Of a DNA stretch of 8,632 bases, positions 1 to 6,983 are shown in pieces. Within the stretch, counting starts at the first letter, position 1, and the number at the start of each line of letters is the position of its first letter. Source of the DNA: Opitutaceae bacterium (GTDB taxonomy: Bacteria > Verrucomicrobiota > Verrucomicrobiia > Opitutales > Opitutaceae); the NCBI GenBank assembly GCA_025352845.1, contig JANXSC010000494.1, positions 1 through 8,632 of the forward strand. Direction: 5' to 3'. The translations under genes were made by a program, and so were the position numbers. The notes under the pieces were generated by a model that made no database searches, was not told the origin of the DNA, and saw nothing but the letters and a program-made list of their open reading frames with translations.

Positions 1-1
1 G

Positions 2-118
2 CCAAAGTCTCACGACTTCGGCTACCCGGCGACCAACGGGCAGGGTTTTTCGGATGGATTCTGGGCCGGAAACATTCTCGGCAAACGCACCCACCTCGTT
101 CTTGCTCGCGGCCCGTGA
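2..118 (+). CDS. C-terminal end of an unidentified protein (partial, begins before the window)
   Basis: Reading from base 2 gives 38 codons without a stop, ending in TGA at 116-118. The peptide starts near PKSHDFGYPATNG and ends in THLVLARGP. About two thirds of its codons end in G or C, against about half in the neighbouring frame that leads directly into the transporter start. Its stop codon overlaps the transporter's GTG start in a GTGA arrangement, which is typical of translationally coupled genes. Together these suggest a genuine gene end rather than a chance open frame. I do not recognise the family: the tail is rich in glycine and aromatic residues and has no membrane segment. By position it may belong with the dicarboxylate transporter, for example as an enzyme of organic acid metabolism, but nothing in the peptide itself shows this. 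Confidence 0.55.
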   Translation, partial: PKSHDFGYPATNGQGFSDGFWAGNILGKRTHLVLARGP

Positions 119-1548
119 ACCCCTTCCTGCGCGCCGGTCTCCCCCTGCTGCTCACCGCGCTCATCGCCGTATGCCCGGCTCCGGCCGGTCTCGCCCCGTC
201 CGCGTGGCTCTATTTCGCCGTGTTCGCAGGTGTCATCGCCGCACTGATCACCGAGCCGCTGCCGGCCGCGGCCTGCGGGCTCGCGGGCATCGTCGTGCTC
301 GCTGTAAGCGGGCTGCCGTTCACGGCGGCGCAGCGGGCGGGGGCGGGTTTCAATCTTCCGGCCGAATCGGCGCGCTGGGCACTGGCGGGGTTCTCCAACA
401 CCACCGTGTGGCTGATCTTCGCGGCGTTTGTCTTCGCGATGGGCTACGAGAAAACCGGACTCGGCCGGCGCGTCGCGCTCCTGCTCGTGCGCCAGCTCGG
501 CGGCCGCACGCTCGGGCTCGGCTATGCCATCGCGCTCTCGGACTTGGCGATCGCACCGTTCACCCCGTCGAACTCCGCCCGCAGCGCGGGCATGATTTTC
601 CCCATCGTGCGCAGCATTCCGCCGCTCTATGGTTCGCATCCCGGCGAGTCGGCGCGCCGGATCGGGAGCTACCTGATGTGGGTGGCGTTTGCGACCACGT
701 GCGTGACGAGCTCGATGTTCGTCACCGCGCTCGCGCCCAACCTGCTCGCGCTCGATCTGATCAAAAAGGGCACCGGCGTCGAGGTGACGTGGGCGGAATG
801 GTTTTTCGGCTTTCTACCGATCGGCGGCCCGCTGTTTCTCGCCCTGCCCGCTCTCATCTACCTGCTCTATCCGCCCAAAGTGCGCCGAAGTGCCGATGTG
901 CCAGCGTGGGCGGGCGCGGAGCTGGCAAGGCTGGGACGCGTGTCGCGACCCGAAATCACCATGGCCGCGCTGGCGCTGCTCGCACTGGGCGGTTGGATTT
1001 TCGGCGGGCGCTTCATCGACGCCACCACGGTCGCCCTCGCCGCGATCACGCTGATGTTGATTTTTCGAATCGTAAGCTGGGAGGAAATTCTCGCGAACAA
1101 GGCCGCGTGGAACGTGCTCGCGTGGTTCGCCACCCTCGTCGTGTTGGCCGACGGACTGAACCGCGTTGGCTTCATCGGCTGGGTCGGCACGCGCATGGCC
1201 GCGGCGATGGCCGGCTATTCGCCGCTCGCGGTGATGGCGCTGTTGGTCGCGCTGTTTTTCGCGATCCATTACCTCTTCGCGAGCCTGACGGCGCACACCA
1301 CCGCCGTGCTGCCGGTGGTGCTCGCGGCGGGCATGGCGGTGCCGGATATGCCGGTGCGGGCGTTTGCGCTCCTGCTGGCGTTCTCGCTCGGGCTGATGGG
1401 CGTCATCACGCCCTACGCGACCGGCCCGGCACCGGTTTACTACGGCAGCGGCTTCATCGCGCGCCGGGATTTCTGGCGGCTCGGCCTGATCTTCGGCGCG
1501 ATCTTCCTCGCCGTGCTGCTGGGAATCGGAGGGCTGACGCTGCGTTGA
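115..1548 (+). CDS. DASS/SLC13-family anion transporter (2-oxoglutarate/malate translocator type)
   Basis: This is a 477-residue inner-membrane protein, the usual length for the divalent anion:Na+ symporter (DASS, SLC13/CitT/DiT1) family, with many hydrophobic segments from residue 8 to the C-terminus. Family landmarks are visible: FSNTTVWLIFAAFVFAMG (93-110) followed by a TGLG motif; the first Ser-Asn-Thr-type substrate/sodium motif as PSNSAR (151-156) after LAIAPFT; the second, related motif SLTAHTT (390-396); and the C-terminal signature TPYATGPAP...YYGSG (432-446). The TPSN(S/T)AR and TGPAP..Y.GSG blocks resemble plant DiT1 and bacterial 2-oxoglutarate/malate translocators more than citrate/succinate antiporters. 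Likely substrates are C4 or C5 dicarboxylates; the exact one and the coupling mode cannot be read here. The GTG start was chosen because its peptide matches the family N-terminus (PLLLTALIAVCPAPAGL) and because it overlaps the upstream stop codon. No Shine-Dalgarno sequence is present, which fits coupled translation. Confidence 0.9.
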   Translation: MNPFLRAGLPLLLTALIAVCPAPAGLAPSAWLYFAVFAGVIAALITEPLPAAACGLAGIVVLAVSGLPFTAAQRAGAGFNLPAESARWALAGFSNTTVWLIFAAFVFAMGYEKTGLGRRVALLLVRQLGGRTLGLGYAIALSDLAIAPFTPSNSARSAGMIFPIVRSIPPLYGSHPGESARRIGSYLMWVAFATTCVTSSMFVTALAPNLLALDLIKKGTGVEVTWAEWFFGFLPIGGPLFLALPALIYLLYPPKVRRSADVPAWAGAELARLGRVSRPEITMAALALLALGGWIFGGRFIDATTVALAAITLMLIFRIVSWEEILANKAAWNVLAWFATLVVLADGLNRVGFIGWVGTRMAAAMAGYSPLAVMALLVALFFAIHYLFASLTAHTTAVLPVVLAAGMAVPDMPVRAFALLLAFSLGLMGVITPYATGPAPVYYGSGFIARRDFWRLGLIFGAIFLAVLLGIGGLTLR

Positions 1549-1554
1549 GCGCGG

Positions 1555-3504
1555 TCAGGCTTCGGCGCGGGACCGGGCGTCGGTCTCGATAAGCTTGCTC
1601 AGGGCGTCGAGCGTGGCGCGCACGCGGGCTTTCACGGCGGGGAGTTCGGGGGCGCCCGCCACCTTCTCGTTGGCGAAGAGATAAAATTTCATCTTCGGCT
1701 CCGTGCCGCTGCCGCGCGCGGCAAACGAGCAGCCGTTCGCGAGCGTGACGAGATAAAGATCCTGCGCCGGAATTTGCTCACCGTCGGCATCGAAGATTTT
1801 CTCGCGGCCGAAATCCTGGAATTGGGCGACGCGCACATCCCCGAAAGCCGAGGGCGGATTCGTGCGATACGTTTCGAGGATCTTCTTAATCTTCGCGCTG
1901 CCGCTCGCGCCCTCGTAGTAGATGTTGATCACGCCTTCGAGATAGAATCCGTAGCGGAGGTAGATCTCGTCGAGATACTCGGGCACGGTGAGGCTGCGGC
2001 TCTTCACCCACGCGCAAAGCTCGGCAAACATCAGGCACGCCGAGTTGCCGTCTTTGTCGCGGAGATAGTCGTTGGGCAGGTAGCCGTAGCTTTCCTCGGT
2101 GCCGAAAACGTAGAACGTGCTGTGCTGCTGGAGGAGCTTCGCGCGCTGCTCAAACGGCGTCGCTTCGTAGTCGAAGCCCGCACCCATCGCGCGCACCAGC
2201 TTGTCTTCGTAGCCGCGCATCTTGGCCGCGATCCATTTGAAGCCGGTGAGCGTGTTGATCACCTTTACGCCGTGCCCGCGCCCGATGGCGTCCTGGAGCT
2301 GCGTCGTGACAAACGTCTTCACGATCGCCGCGCGCGGTGAGCCTTCCCGCGGGATCCAGCCGAGTTCCTTGTATTTCGTGAGACGGTATTCCGCGAGCAA
2401 CGCACCGATTTGGTTGCCCGTGAGCAGTTCCATTTTCCCGGCCCGGCTGCGGACGCCGCAGCCCATCCGATCCGCATCGGGATCGGTGGCGAGGACGACA
2501 TCGGCGCCTTCGCGTTCGGCCAGCGCCACGGCGCGGGCGAGCGCCTCGGCGTTTTCCGGATTGGGCGATTTCACCGTGGGAAAACGCGCGTCGCCGGCGA
2601 GCTGCTCCGGCACCGGCATCACGTCGCAACCGGCTTCCTTGAGCAAGGGCAGCGAATGCACGGCACCGGTGCCGTGAATGTTGGTGAATACGACGCGGAG
2701 TTTCGTCTTCCGAAACACAGAGGGATCGAGCACAGCCTTGGCGGCAACGGCGAGATAGGCGGCATCGGCCTCGCGACCGAGGGTCGTCACACCATTGAGT
2801 TTTGGGGTGAGAAATTTTCCGAGCTCCGCGAGCGGCACGGCGTTCACCTCGGTGACGATGCCCTTGTCATGCGGCGGCACGACCTGCGCGCCGTCGTCGA
2901 AGTAGGCTTTGAATCCATTGTCGTGCGGCGGATTGTGGCTCGCCGTGATCACGATGCCGGCGTGGGCCTTCAGCCAGCGCACCGAGTAACTGAGTTGCGG
3001 CGTGGGCCGCGGCCCGTCGAAAACAAACGCCTCGCCGCCGAGCTGCGTCCACGTTGACGCCGCGAGATCGGAAAAGTGCCGCGCGAAGTGCCGCACATCG
3101 TGCGCGATCACGAGGCGCGGGTTCACCGTAATTTTTTTCTGCGCGAGAAATTTCGCCGTGTAGCGGTGCAGCCCGATCACCGCGCGGATGAGCGTGAAAT
3201 CGTTCAGCATGTTGCTACCGATGGCCGCGTGCTCCGGCGAACCGCTGGAGTTCACCGTGCCCGTCTCCGCGCGCGTCGCGATCACGCCAATCGTCCGGCC
3301 GCGCATCCCGCCGGTGCCGAACTCGAGATAACGATAGAAGCGGTCGTTCAGCTCGCCCCACGCGCCCTGCGCGACGAGTTCGTCGATGCTCTGCGTCGTC
3401 CACGCGGGAAATTTCGCGCCGAGAAACGCGGCGAGATTCTCGGCTGCGCTGGGCAGCACGTGTCCGGCTTTTGTGGCGGCGGTGATGCGGTCAAGAGTCG
3501 TCAT
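1555..3504 (-). CDS. Phosphoglucomutase/phosphomannomutase family protein (PGM2-like phosphohexomutase)
   Basis: This 649-residue cytoplasmic enzyme of the alpha-D-phosphohexomutase superfamily moves a phosphate between C6 and C1 of a hexose. All four active-site loops are present: the phosphoserine loop TASHNP (187-192, Ser189), the metal loop DPDADR (341-346), the sugar-binding loop GTEESYG (468-474) and the phosphate-binding loop RGSGTEPK (597-604). An N-terminal FGTGGMRG (62-69) is also typical. The gene should therefore be active. GTEESYG and the overall length resemble the PGM2/phosphopentomutase-like branch; phosphopentomutase activity is possible. About 20 extra residues follow FGTGGMRG (roughly 74-95), where the usual family has a short G.GSNRMN turn. 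The gene lies 33 bases downstream of the UDPGP enzyme, so the mutase probably supplies its sugar-1-phosphate. ATG start; no Shine-Dalgarno sequence. Its stop is 6 bases from that of the convergent transporter, leaving no room for a separate terminator. Confidence 0.93.
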   Translation of the reverse strand: MTTLDRITAATKAGHVLPSAAENLAAFLGAKFPAWTTQSIDELVAQGAWGELNDRFYRYLEFGTGGMRGRTIGVIATRAETGTVNSSGSPEHAAIGSNMLNDFTLIRAVIGLHRYTAKFLAQKKITVNPRLVIAHDVRHFARHFSDLAASTWTQLGGEAFVFDGPRPTPQLSYSVRWLKAHAGIVITASHNPPHDNGFKAYFDDGAQVVPPHDKGIVTEVNAVPLAELGKFLTPKLNGVTTLGREADAAYLAVAAKAVLDPSVFRKTKLRVVFTNIHGTGAVHSLPLLKEAGCDVMPVPEQLAGDARFPTVKSPNPENAEALARAVALAEREGADVVLATDPDADRMGCGVRSRAGKMELLTGNQIGALLAEYRLTKYKELGWIPREGSPRAAIVKTFVTTQLQDAIGRGHGVKVINTLTGFKWIAAKMRGYEDKLVRAMGAGFDYEATPFEQRAKLLQQHSTFYVFGTEESYGYLPNDYLRDKDGNSACLMFAELCAWVKSRSLTVPEYLDEIYLRYGFYLEGVINIYYEGASGSAKIKKILETYRTNPPSAFGDVRVAQFQDFGREKIFDADGEQIPAQDLYLVTLANGCSFAARGSGTEPKMKFYLFANEKVAGAPELPAVKARVRATLDALSKLIETDARSRAEA

Positions 3505-3537
3505 TGATGGATGAGAAGGACGGAGCGGAAGGGTGAC

Positions 3538-4962
3538 TCACTCCAAATACAGGCCGGATTCAACCCTGGGTTTCGGTGTGCGGGATTTCCAAGCCTCGGC
3601 AAACGAATCTTCGTCGTAACCGAAGAGTGGTGAGACTTCTACCGCGGCGGAGGGCAAACCGCTCGCGTCGGTCTGGACTACCGCGCCGTTGGCGTCGAGC
3701 CACCGCGCGAATTGCCGCAACTGATCGTCGCGGCAGGTTTGCGGCGAATCGACGCCGTCGGCATTTTTCACCGGGGAGAAGTCGTCGCGGCGCAGCGTCT
3801 CGACGACGAGCGGGTGCTTCGCGAACGGCAGCGCGTCGAAGACGAACAACTCGAACTTCACGCCGTTGGCCTTCTCTGGTTTCACCAGCGCGCCCGCGGC
3901 ATCCACGGTCGGGATTTTTTTGTCGGCGCGGTGAAACGGCAGCGCCACGCCCTCGCCGCCACGGGCCATGCGCCGCACGAATTCGCGGTCGAGCACGTGA
4001 ATCGCGATGTTGCCCGCGAGGTAGCGGAGCTGGCCGCCCGCATCCGTCTCGCGCTGCAGCGTCATCGGCAGATCGGAATATTCGAGGACCACGACCTTGC
4101 CGTGCTGCACACAGAAGACGCCGACCTTTTCCTCGGCGTAGGCCTTCGTCACCATCTTGCTCGACAGCTCCGACCGGCGCAGGACATGCCAGCCGATAAA
4201 GGCCGGGTCGATACAGCGCACAAGGGGATTATCGACCTGAAAGTAACTCAGTGTGTCGATGCCCTCGCGCGCCATGAGATCGAGCGCGCCGCTGCGCTCG
4301 AGCGCGCGGAGGGAACCGCCATGGCCGTCGGGCGAGAGCGCGAGCGAGCATTTCGCCTCGAGGATAATCTTGCCGGAAAAATCCACCGCCGGCATCCGAC
4401 CCTGCCGGAAAAAATGCACGCGTGCGCGATCGAGGCCGAAAAAATCTTGCCCGGCGAAAAACGCCTCCGTCGCGGCGTGGTTCGCGTGGCTCGTCATGAT
4501 GAACCAGTGGAGGGGACGGCCGTAGCGTCGGCCGGCGGCGAGAATTTTTTCCGCGAAGACTTGAAAGAGCGTCTTCTGCTTCAGCGGTGTGACGGGGAAG
4601 GTGCCCTTCGGGCCATCATAACCGAGGCGCGTCCCCTGACCGCCCGCGACGGTAAATGCCGCGACGCGACCCGCGCGCAGCGCGACTTCGCCCGCAGCCT
4701 TCGCGGCCGACCACGCCACGGCGTCACCACCGTGCGCGGGATGTTTCTCGTAGGGCGCGGGCGCGAGGCCAGAAAGATCGACGGCACCACCGGCATTTTT
4801 CGCGAGCAGCGTGCGCGTGAGCCGGGCCACTTCCTCCAGATCGATTTCGGCGGCATCCTCCAGCAGCCGCCGTTGCTCATCCGCCGAGCCGCGATCGTGG
4901 AAGGCGAAAACCTGGCCTTGTCCGGCGCGTTGAAATTTCTCGATCAGCGGATGCGTGGCCAT
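3538..4962 (-). CDS. UDPGP-family uridylyltransferase, UAP1-like (UDP-N-acetylhexosamine / UDP-glucose pyrophosphorylase)
   Basis: This 474-residue cytoplasmic nucleotidyltransferase of the eukaryote-type UDPGP family makes a UDP-sugar and pyrophosphate from UTP and a sugar-1-phosphate. The nucleotide-binding loop AGGQGTRLG (106-114) is followed by PKG (118-120). Other UDPGP blocks are SPDGHGG (210-216), QVDNPLVR (242-249, around the metal-binding Asp), VVLEYSDLP (291-299), AGNIAIH (316-322) and FELFVFDALPFA...FSPVKNADG (370-403), which holds the conserved lysine region. The order and wording match human UAP1/AGX1 (for example VDN.LV..DP.FIG and EKFVFD..FSPLKNAD) better than bacterial GalU, which belongs to another family. 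UAP1-like sequence favours UDP-GlcNAc; the downstream phosphoglucomutase favours UDP-glucose; a broad-specificity enzyme is also possible. It sits in the middle of a three-gene - strand group, 30 bases after the FtsB-like gene. ATG start without Shine-Dalgarno. Confidence 0.9.
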   Translation of the reverse strand: MATHPLIEKFQRAGQGQVFAFHDRGSADEQRRLLEDAAEIDLEEVARLTRTLLAKNAGGAVDLSGLAPAPYEKHPAHGGDAVAWSAAKAAGEVALRAGRVAAFTVAGGQGTRLGYDGPKGTFPVTPLKQKTLFQVFAEKILAAGRRYGRPLHWFIMTSHANHAATEAFFAGQDFFGLDRARVHFFRQGRMPAVDFSGKIILEAKCSLALSPDGHGGSLRALERSGALDLMAREGIDTLSYFQVDNPLVRCIDPAFIGWHVLRRSELSSKMVTKAYAEEKVGVFCVQHGKVVVLEYSDLPMTLQRETDAGGQLRYLAGNIAIHVLDREFVRRMARGGEGVALPFHRADKKIPTVDAAGALVKPEKANGVKFELFVFDALPFAKHPLVVETLRRDDFSPVKNADGVDSPQTCRDDQLRQFARWLDANGAVVQTDASGLPSAAVEVSPLFGYDEDSFAEAWKSRTPKPRVESGLYLE

Positions 4963-4992
4963 GAAGTGGTCGGGCGGAGGAGCGGTGCGATC

Positions 4993-5277
4993 TCAGCGCA
5001 CGGAATCGAAGCGGAAGATCATTTCCTCCCGTTTGCCGTAGGCGAGGGTCTCGCGGAACGTCTTTTCCACGAAGGCCGGATCGGTGCGCAGGCGTTCGAG
5101 GATGATTTCCTGCTCGCGCAGCCGCGTCTCAGCCGCCGCCAGCTTTGCCTCACTCGCGGCCTGGATTTGTTTCAACTGGCCGTATTCCGCCCGCGCCTCG
5201 AGCAGGAGCGCGCCCGCCCAAATGCCGCAGCCGGTCAGGAGCACGAAGTAGAGCAGGACAATGAGGCGGCGTGGCAT
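4993..5277 (-). CDS. FtsB/DivIC-like septum formation initiator protein
   Basis: This 94-residue membrane protein has the FtsB/DivIC layout: a short basic N-terminus (MPRR), one hydrophobic segment at about 5-25, a coiled-coil stretch at about 27-64 rich in Ala, Glu, Gln and Leu, then the family's C-terminal signature starting at DPAFVEK (66-72), with R75 and an ending near EEMIFRF (84-90). Proteins of this family are single-pass inner-membrane components of the divisome and pair through the coiled coil with an FtsL-type partner. No ftsL is nearby. The hydrophobic segment contains LLTGC (14-18-like position), which resembles a lipobox, but hydrophobic residues continue for about seven positions after the Cys, so a retained membrane anchor is more likely than a lipoprotein. 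It is the first gene of the - strand group and lies before two sugar-nucleotide enzymes. ATG start, preceded by an A-rich tract but no Shine-Dalgarno. Confidence 0.78.
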   Translation of the reverse strand: MPRRLIVLLYFVLLTGCGIWAGALLLEARAEYGQLKQIQAASEAKLAAAETRLREQEIILERLRTDPAFVEKTFRETLAYGKREEMIFRFDSVR

Positions 5278-5409
5278 CGCGATTTTTGTGCCGCGATCAA
5301 CGGAAAGGGCGCGCGGCGAGTAAAGGACATTTCAAACCGGCCTCCGGCGGCTCTTCGCGCCGCTATAGGCGTGCGTTCGCGATCCACGACCCTCACGGTT
5401 ACTACTCAC
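5278..5409. promoter_or_regulatory. Divergent intergenic region between the FtsB-like gene and gspA-like gene
   Basis: These 132 bases lie between two outward-reading start codons, so promoters for both directions should be here. I see no strong match to a sigma-70 promoter. The best + strand candidate for a -10 element is TATAGG at 5364-5369, without a clear -35 partner. A short inverted repeat (GCGGC 5347-5351, GCCGC 5359-5363, seven-base loop) sits just before it; five pairs in such GC-rich DNA may be chance. The promoter role is inferred from gene orientation, not from motifs. Confidence 0.4.
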
Positions 5410-6225
5410 ATGTATCAGAGTTTTTACGGGTTCAAGGAGATGCCTTTCAACATCACCCCCGACCCACGATTTCTCTACCTGAGCCCAACCCATCAGGAGG
5501 CTTTGCAGCACCTAAAATACGGCGTGAACGAGAGGAAAGGTTTCATCGTGCTCGTCGGCGAGGTCGGCTGCGGGAAGACCACCCTTTGCCGCCGCTTTCT
5601 CAACGAACTCGACCCGGCCCGCTTCGACACCGCGCTGATTCTGAATCCCCGCATCACCGAGACGCAGATGCTGAAGGCAATTCTCACCGAGCTCGGCGAG
5701 ACGGCGATCGCCCGCACCCAGCACGATCTCGTCGCCCAGGTGAACCGCGTGCTCATGGATCGCATCGAGCAGGGGCGCGACATCGTGCTCATCATCGACG
5801 AGGCGCAGAACCTGACGTTCGAGGTGCTGGAGCAAATCCGGCTGCTCTCCAATCTTGAGACCGATAAACAGAAACTTCTTCAAATCGTCCTCATGGGCCA
5901 GCCGGAGTTGAAGGACGTGCTCGCGCGCAAGGAGCTCCGCCAGCTCCGCCAGCGGATCCTGGTCCACTACGAGCTGAACCCGCTGACCACAACCGACGTC
6001 GCGCACTACGTGCACCACCGACTCTCGCTCGCCGGCGGCAACGGCCGTCCGAGCTTCACCCGCTGGGCGCTGCGCGCCCTGCATCGCGCGAGCGGCGGAA
6101 TTCCACGCATCGTGAACAACCTTTGCGACAAATCCATGCTCTCCGCCTTCATTCGCGAGTCCGATGAGGTCGGGTATTGGGATGTGCGCCGCGCGGTGAA
6201 GGACATGACGAATCTCACCGCCTGA
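5410..6225 (+). CDS. GspA/ExeA-type AAA ATPase (type II secretion assembly, ATPase domain only)
   Basis: This 271-residue P-loop ATPase starts MYQSFYGFKEMPFNITPDPR, the classic opening of ExeA/GspA proteins (family form Y..fFGl...PF.ltpDP.flY.s..h.eAl..L.yg). Walker A is GEVGCGKT (50-57), Walker B is IVLIIDEAQ (125-133), a sensor-1-like block is QIVLMGQPEL (158-167), a candidate arginine finger is in LRQRI (179-183), and GGIPR (229-233) precedes the C-terminal helical lid. In Aeromonas, ExeA works with ExeB to help the type II secretion secretin cross or insert through peptidoglycan; it has a transmembrane segment and a periplasmic peptidoglycan-binding domain after the ATPase. This protein stops where the ATPase domain ends, so it looks cytosolic. 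A GspB-like gene follows after 45 bases. The frame is open far upstream (from 3712) but that part is antisense to two real genes; the ATG at 5410 gives the family N-terminus. Confidence 0.88.
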   Translation: MYQSFYGFKEMPFNITPDPRFLYLSPTHQEALQHLKYGVNERKGFIVLVGEVGCGKTTLCRRFLNELDPARFDTALILNPRITETQMLKAILTELGETAIARTQHDLVAQVNRVLMDRIEQGRDIVLIIDEAQNLTFEVLEQIRLLSNLETDKQKLLQIVLMGQPELKDVLARKELRQLRQRILVHYELNPLTTTDVAHYVHHRLSLAGGNGRPSFTRWALRALHRASGGIPRIVNNLCDKSMLSAFIRESDEVGYWDVRRAVKDMTNLTA

Positions 6226-6270
6226 TTTTTCCCCCAGCGCAGCCTCGATCCACTTTTATCCTTCGCCGCC

Positions 6271-6936
6271 ATGAGCCTGATCAACGATGCCCTCAAAAAA
6301 GCGCAACGCGTGCGTCACGAGGAACCCACGGTCGTCGCCGAACCCGGGGCGACGGGTGCCAACCCGCGCATCGCGAAACGCGGCCGCGCCCACAGCGCCA
6401 ACACCACGATCCTCCTCGGCAGCGGGGCCGTCGTGCTCGTCGTGCTCTCCGTCGTCGTCACGGTTTATCTCGTCAACCGCACATCGGAACCCGCCGCAAA
6501 ACCGGCGTCGCCTGTGACGACGACGCTCGCCGCCAAGCACGGCGAAACCGGAGCGCCCTCCCCGGCCGTCGTCGCGCCCAAGCTCGACCTCGCATCGCCG
6601 TCCGCCACCACGCCGGGCACACCTCCCTCCATCGTGGAACCCGCAGCGCCGGTCACCCCGATCACGCCCGCGATTCTTACGTCGGCTCCCGTCGTCGTCG
6701 CGGCCGCGCCCGGCGCGCTCGCGAAACCCGATGAGCAGGTGGTCGTGTTCGTCGAGTCCATCAAGGTCGCGGGCGTCCGCTCCTCCGGCAACGAAAGCCG
6801 CGTGTTGATGAACGAGCGCGTCTATCGCGTGAACGACATCGTCGAGCGCACCCTCGGCCTGAAACTCACCGGCGTCGCCGCCAACACCCTCACCTTCTCC
6901 GATTCGGCTGGCGCGACCTACGTGAAAATTTTTTGA
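6271..6936 (+). CDS. GspB-like type II secretion assembly protein
   Basis: This 221-residue single-pass membrane protein begins MSLINDALKKAQRVR, the characteristic N-terminus of GspB/ExeB/PulB-type proteins (MS.I.dALkKAe..R). A basic, polar cytoplasmic part runs to about residue 44, a transmembrane helix covers about 45-68, and a Pro/Ala/Thr/Val-rich linker (about 71-153) would span the periplasm. A compact C-terminal domain (about 157-221) follows, reading VESIKVAGVR, then ESRVLMNERVYRVND and ending YVKIF. This fits the GspB C-terminal domain, in which a small beta fold follows a 'vl.N...y..GD.v' pattern. GspB forms a complex with GspA. The pairing with the ATPase 45 bases upstream strongly supports the assignment. 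No structural type II secretion genes (gspC to gspN) are in the window. ATG start without Shine-Dalgarno; the start lies in a GCCGCC context. The low-complexity linker makes similarity searches on the middle part unreliable. Confidence 0.8.
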   Translation: MSLINDALKKAQRVRHEEPTVVAEPGATGANPRIAKRGRAHSANTTILLGSGAVVLVVLSVVVTVYLVNRTSEPAAKPASPVTTTLAAKHGETGAPSPAVVAPKLDLASPSATTPGTPPSIVEPAAPVTPITPAILTSAPVVVAAAPGALAKPDEQVVVFVESIKVAGVRSSGNESRVLMNERVYRVNDIVERTLGLKLTGVAANTLTFSDSAGATYVKIF

Positions 6937-6983
6937 GTCGCGCGCCCCTTGACTCGCTTTCTCGCGTCGCAACAAGTGGGAGG

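Noticed and set aside
54..1592. A 512-codon + strand frame overlapping the transporter
   Set aside because: Its translation is Arg/Ala/Gly/His-rich without domains, while the overlapping frame is a clear membrane transporter with family motifs.
2410..3057. A + strand open frame of 215 codons inside the mutase gene
   Set aside because: It is antisense to a mutase with all four active-site loops and has no recognisable motif.
3712..5409. Long open extension upstream of, and in frame with, the GspA-like ATPase (837 codons in total)
   Set aside because: It is antisense to the UDPGP and FtsB-like genes, has no recognisable domain, and the ATPase family N-terminus begins exactly at ATG 5410. Long antisense frames are common in GC-rich DNA.
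6935..6955. Inverted repeat GAGTC...GACTC just after the gspB-like gene, considered as a terminator
   Set aside because: The stem has only five pairs, the loop is 11 bases, and no T-run follows.
6949..6977. TTGACT considered as a -35 box for the cyclophilin gene
   Set aside because: The hexamer 17 bases downstream (ACAAGT) is a poor -10, and a start site there would leave almost no leader before the ATG.
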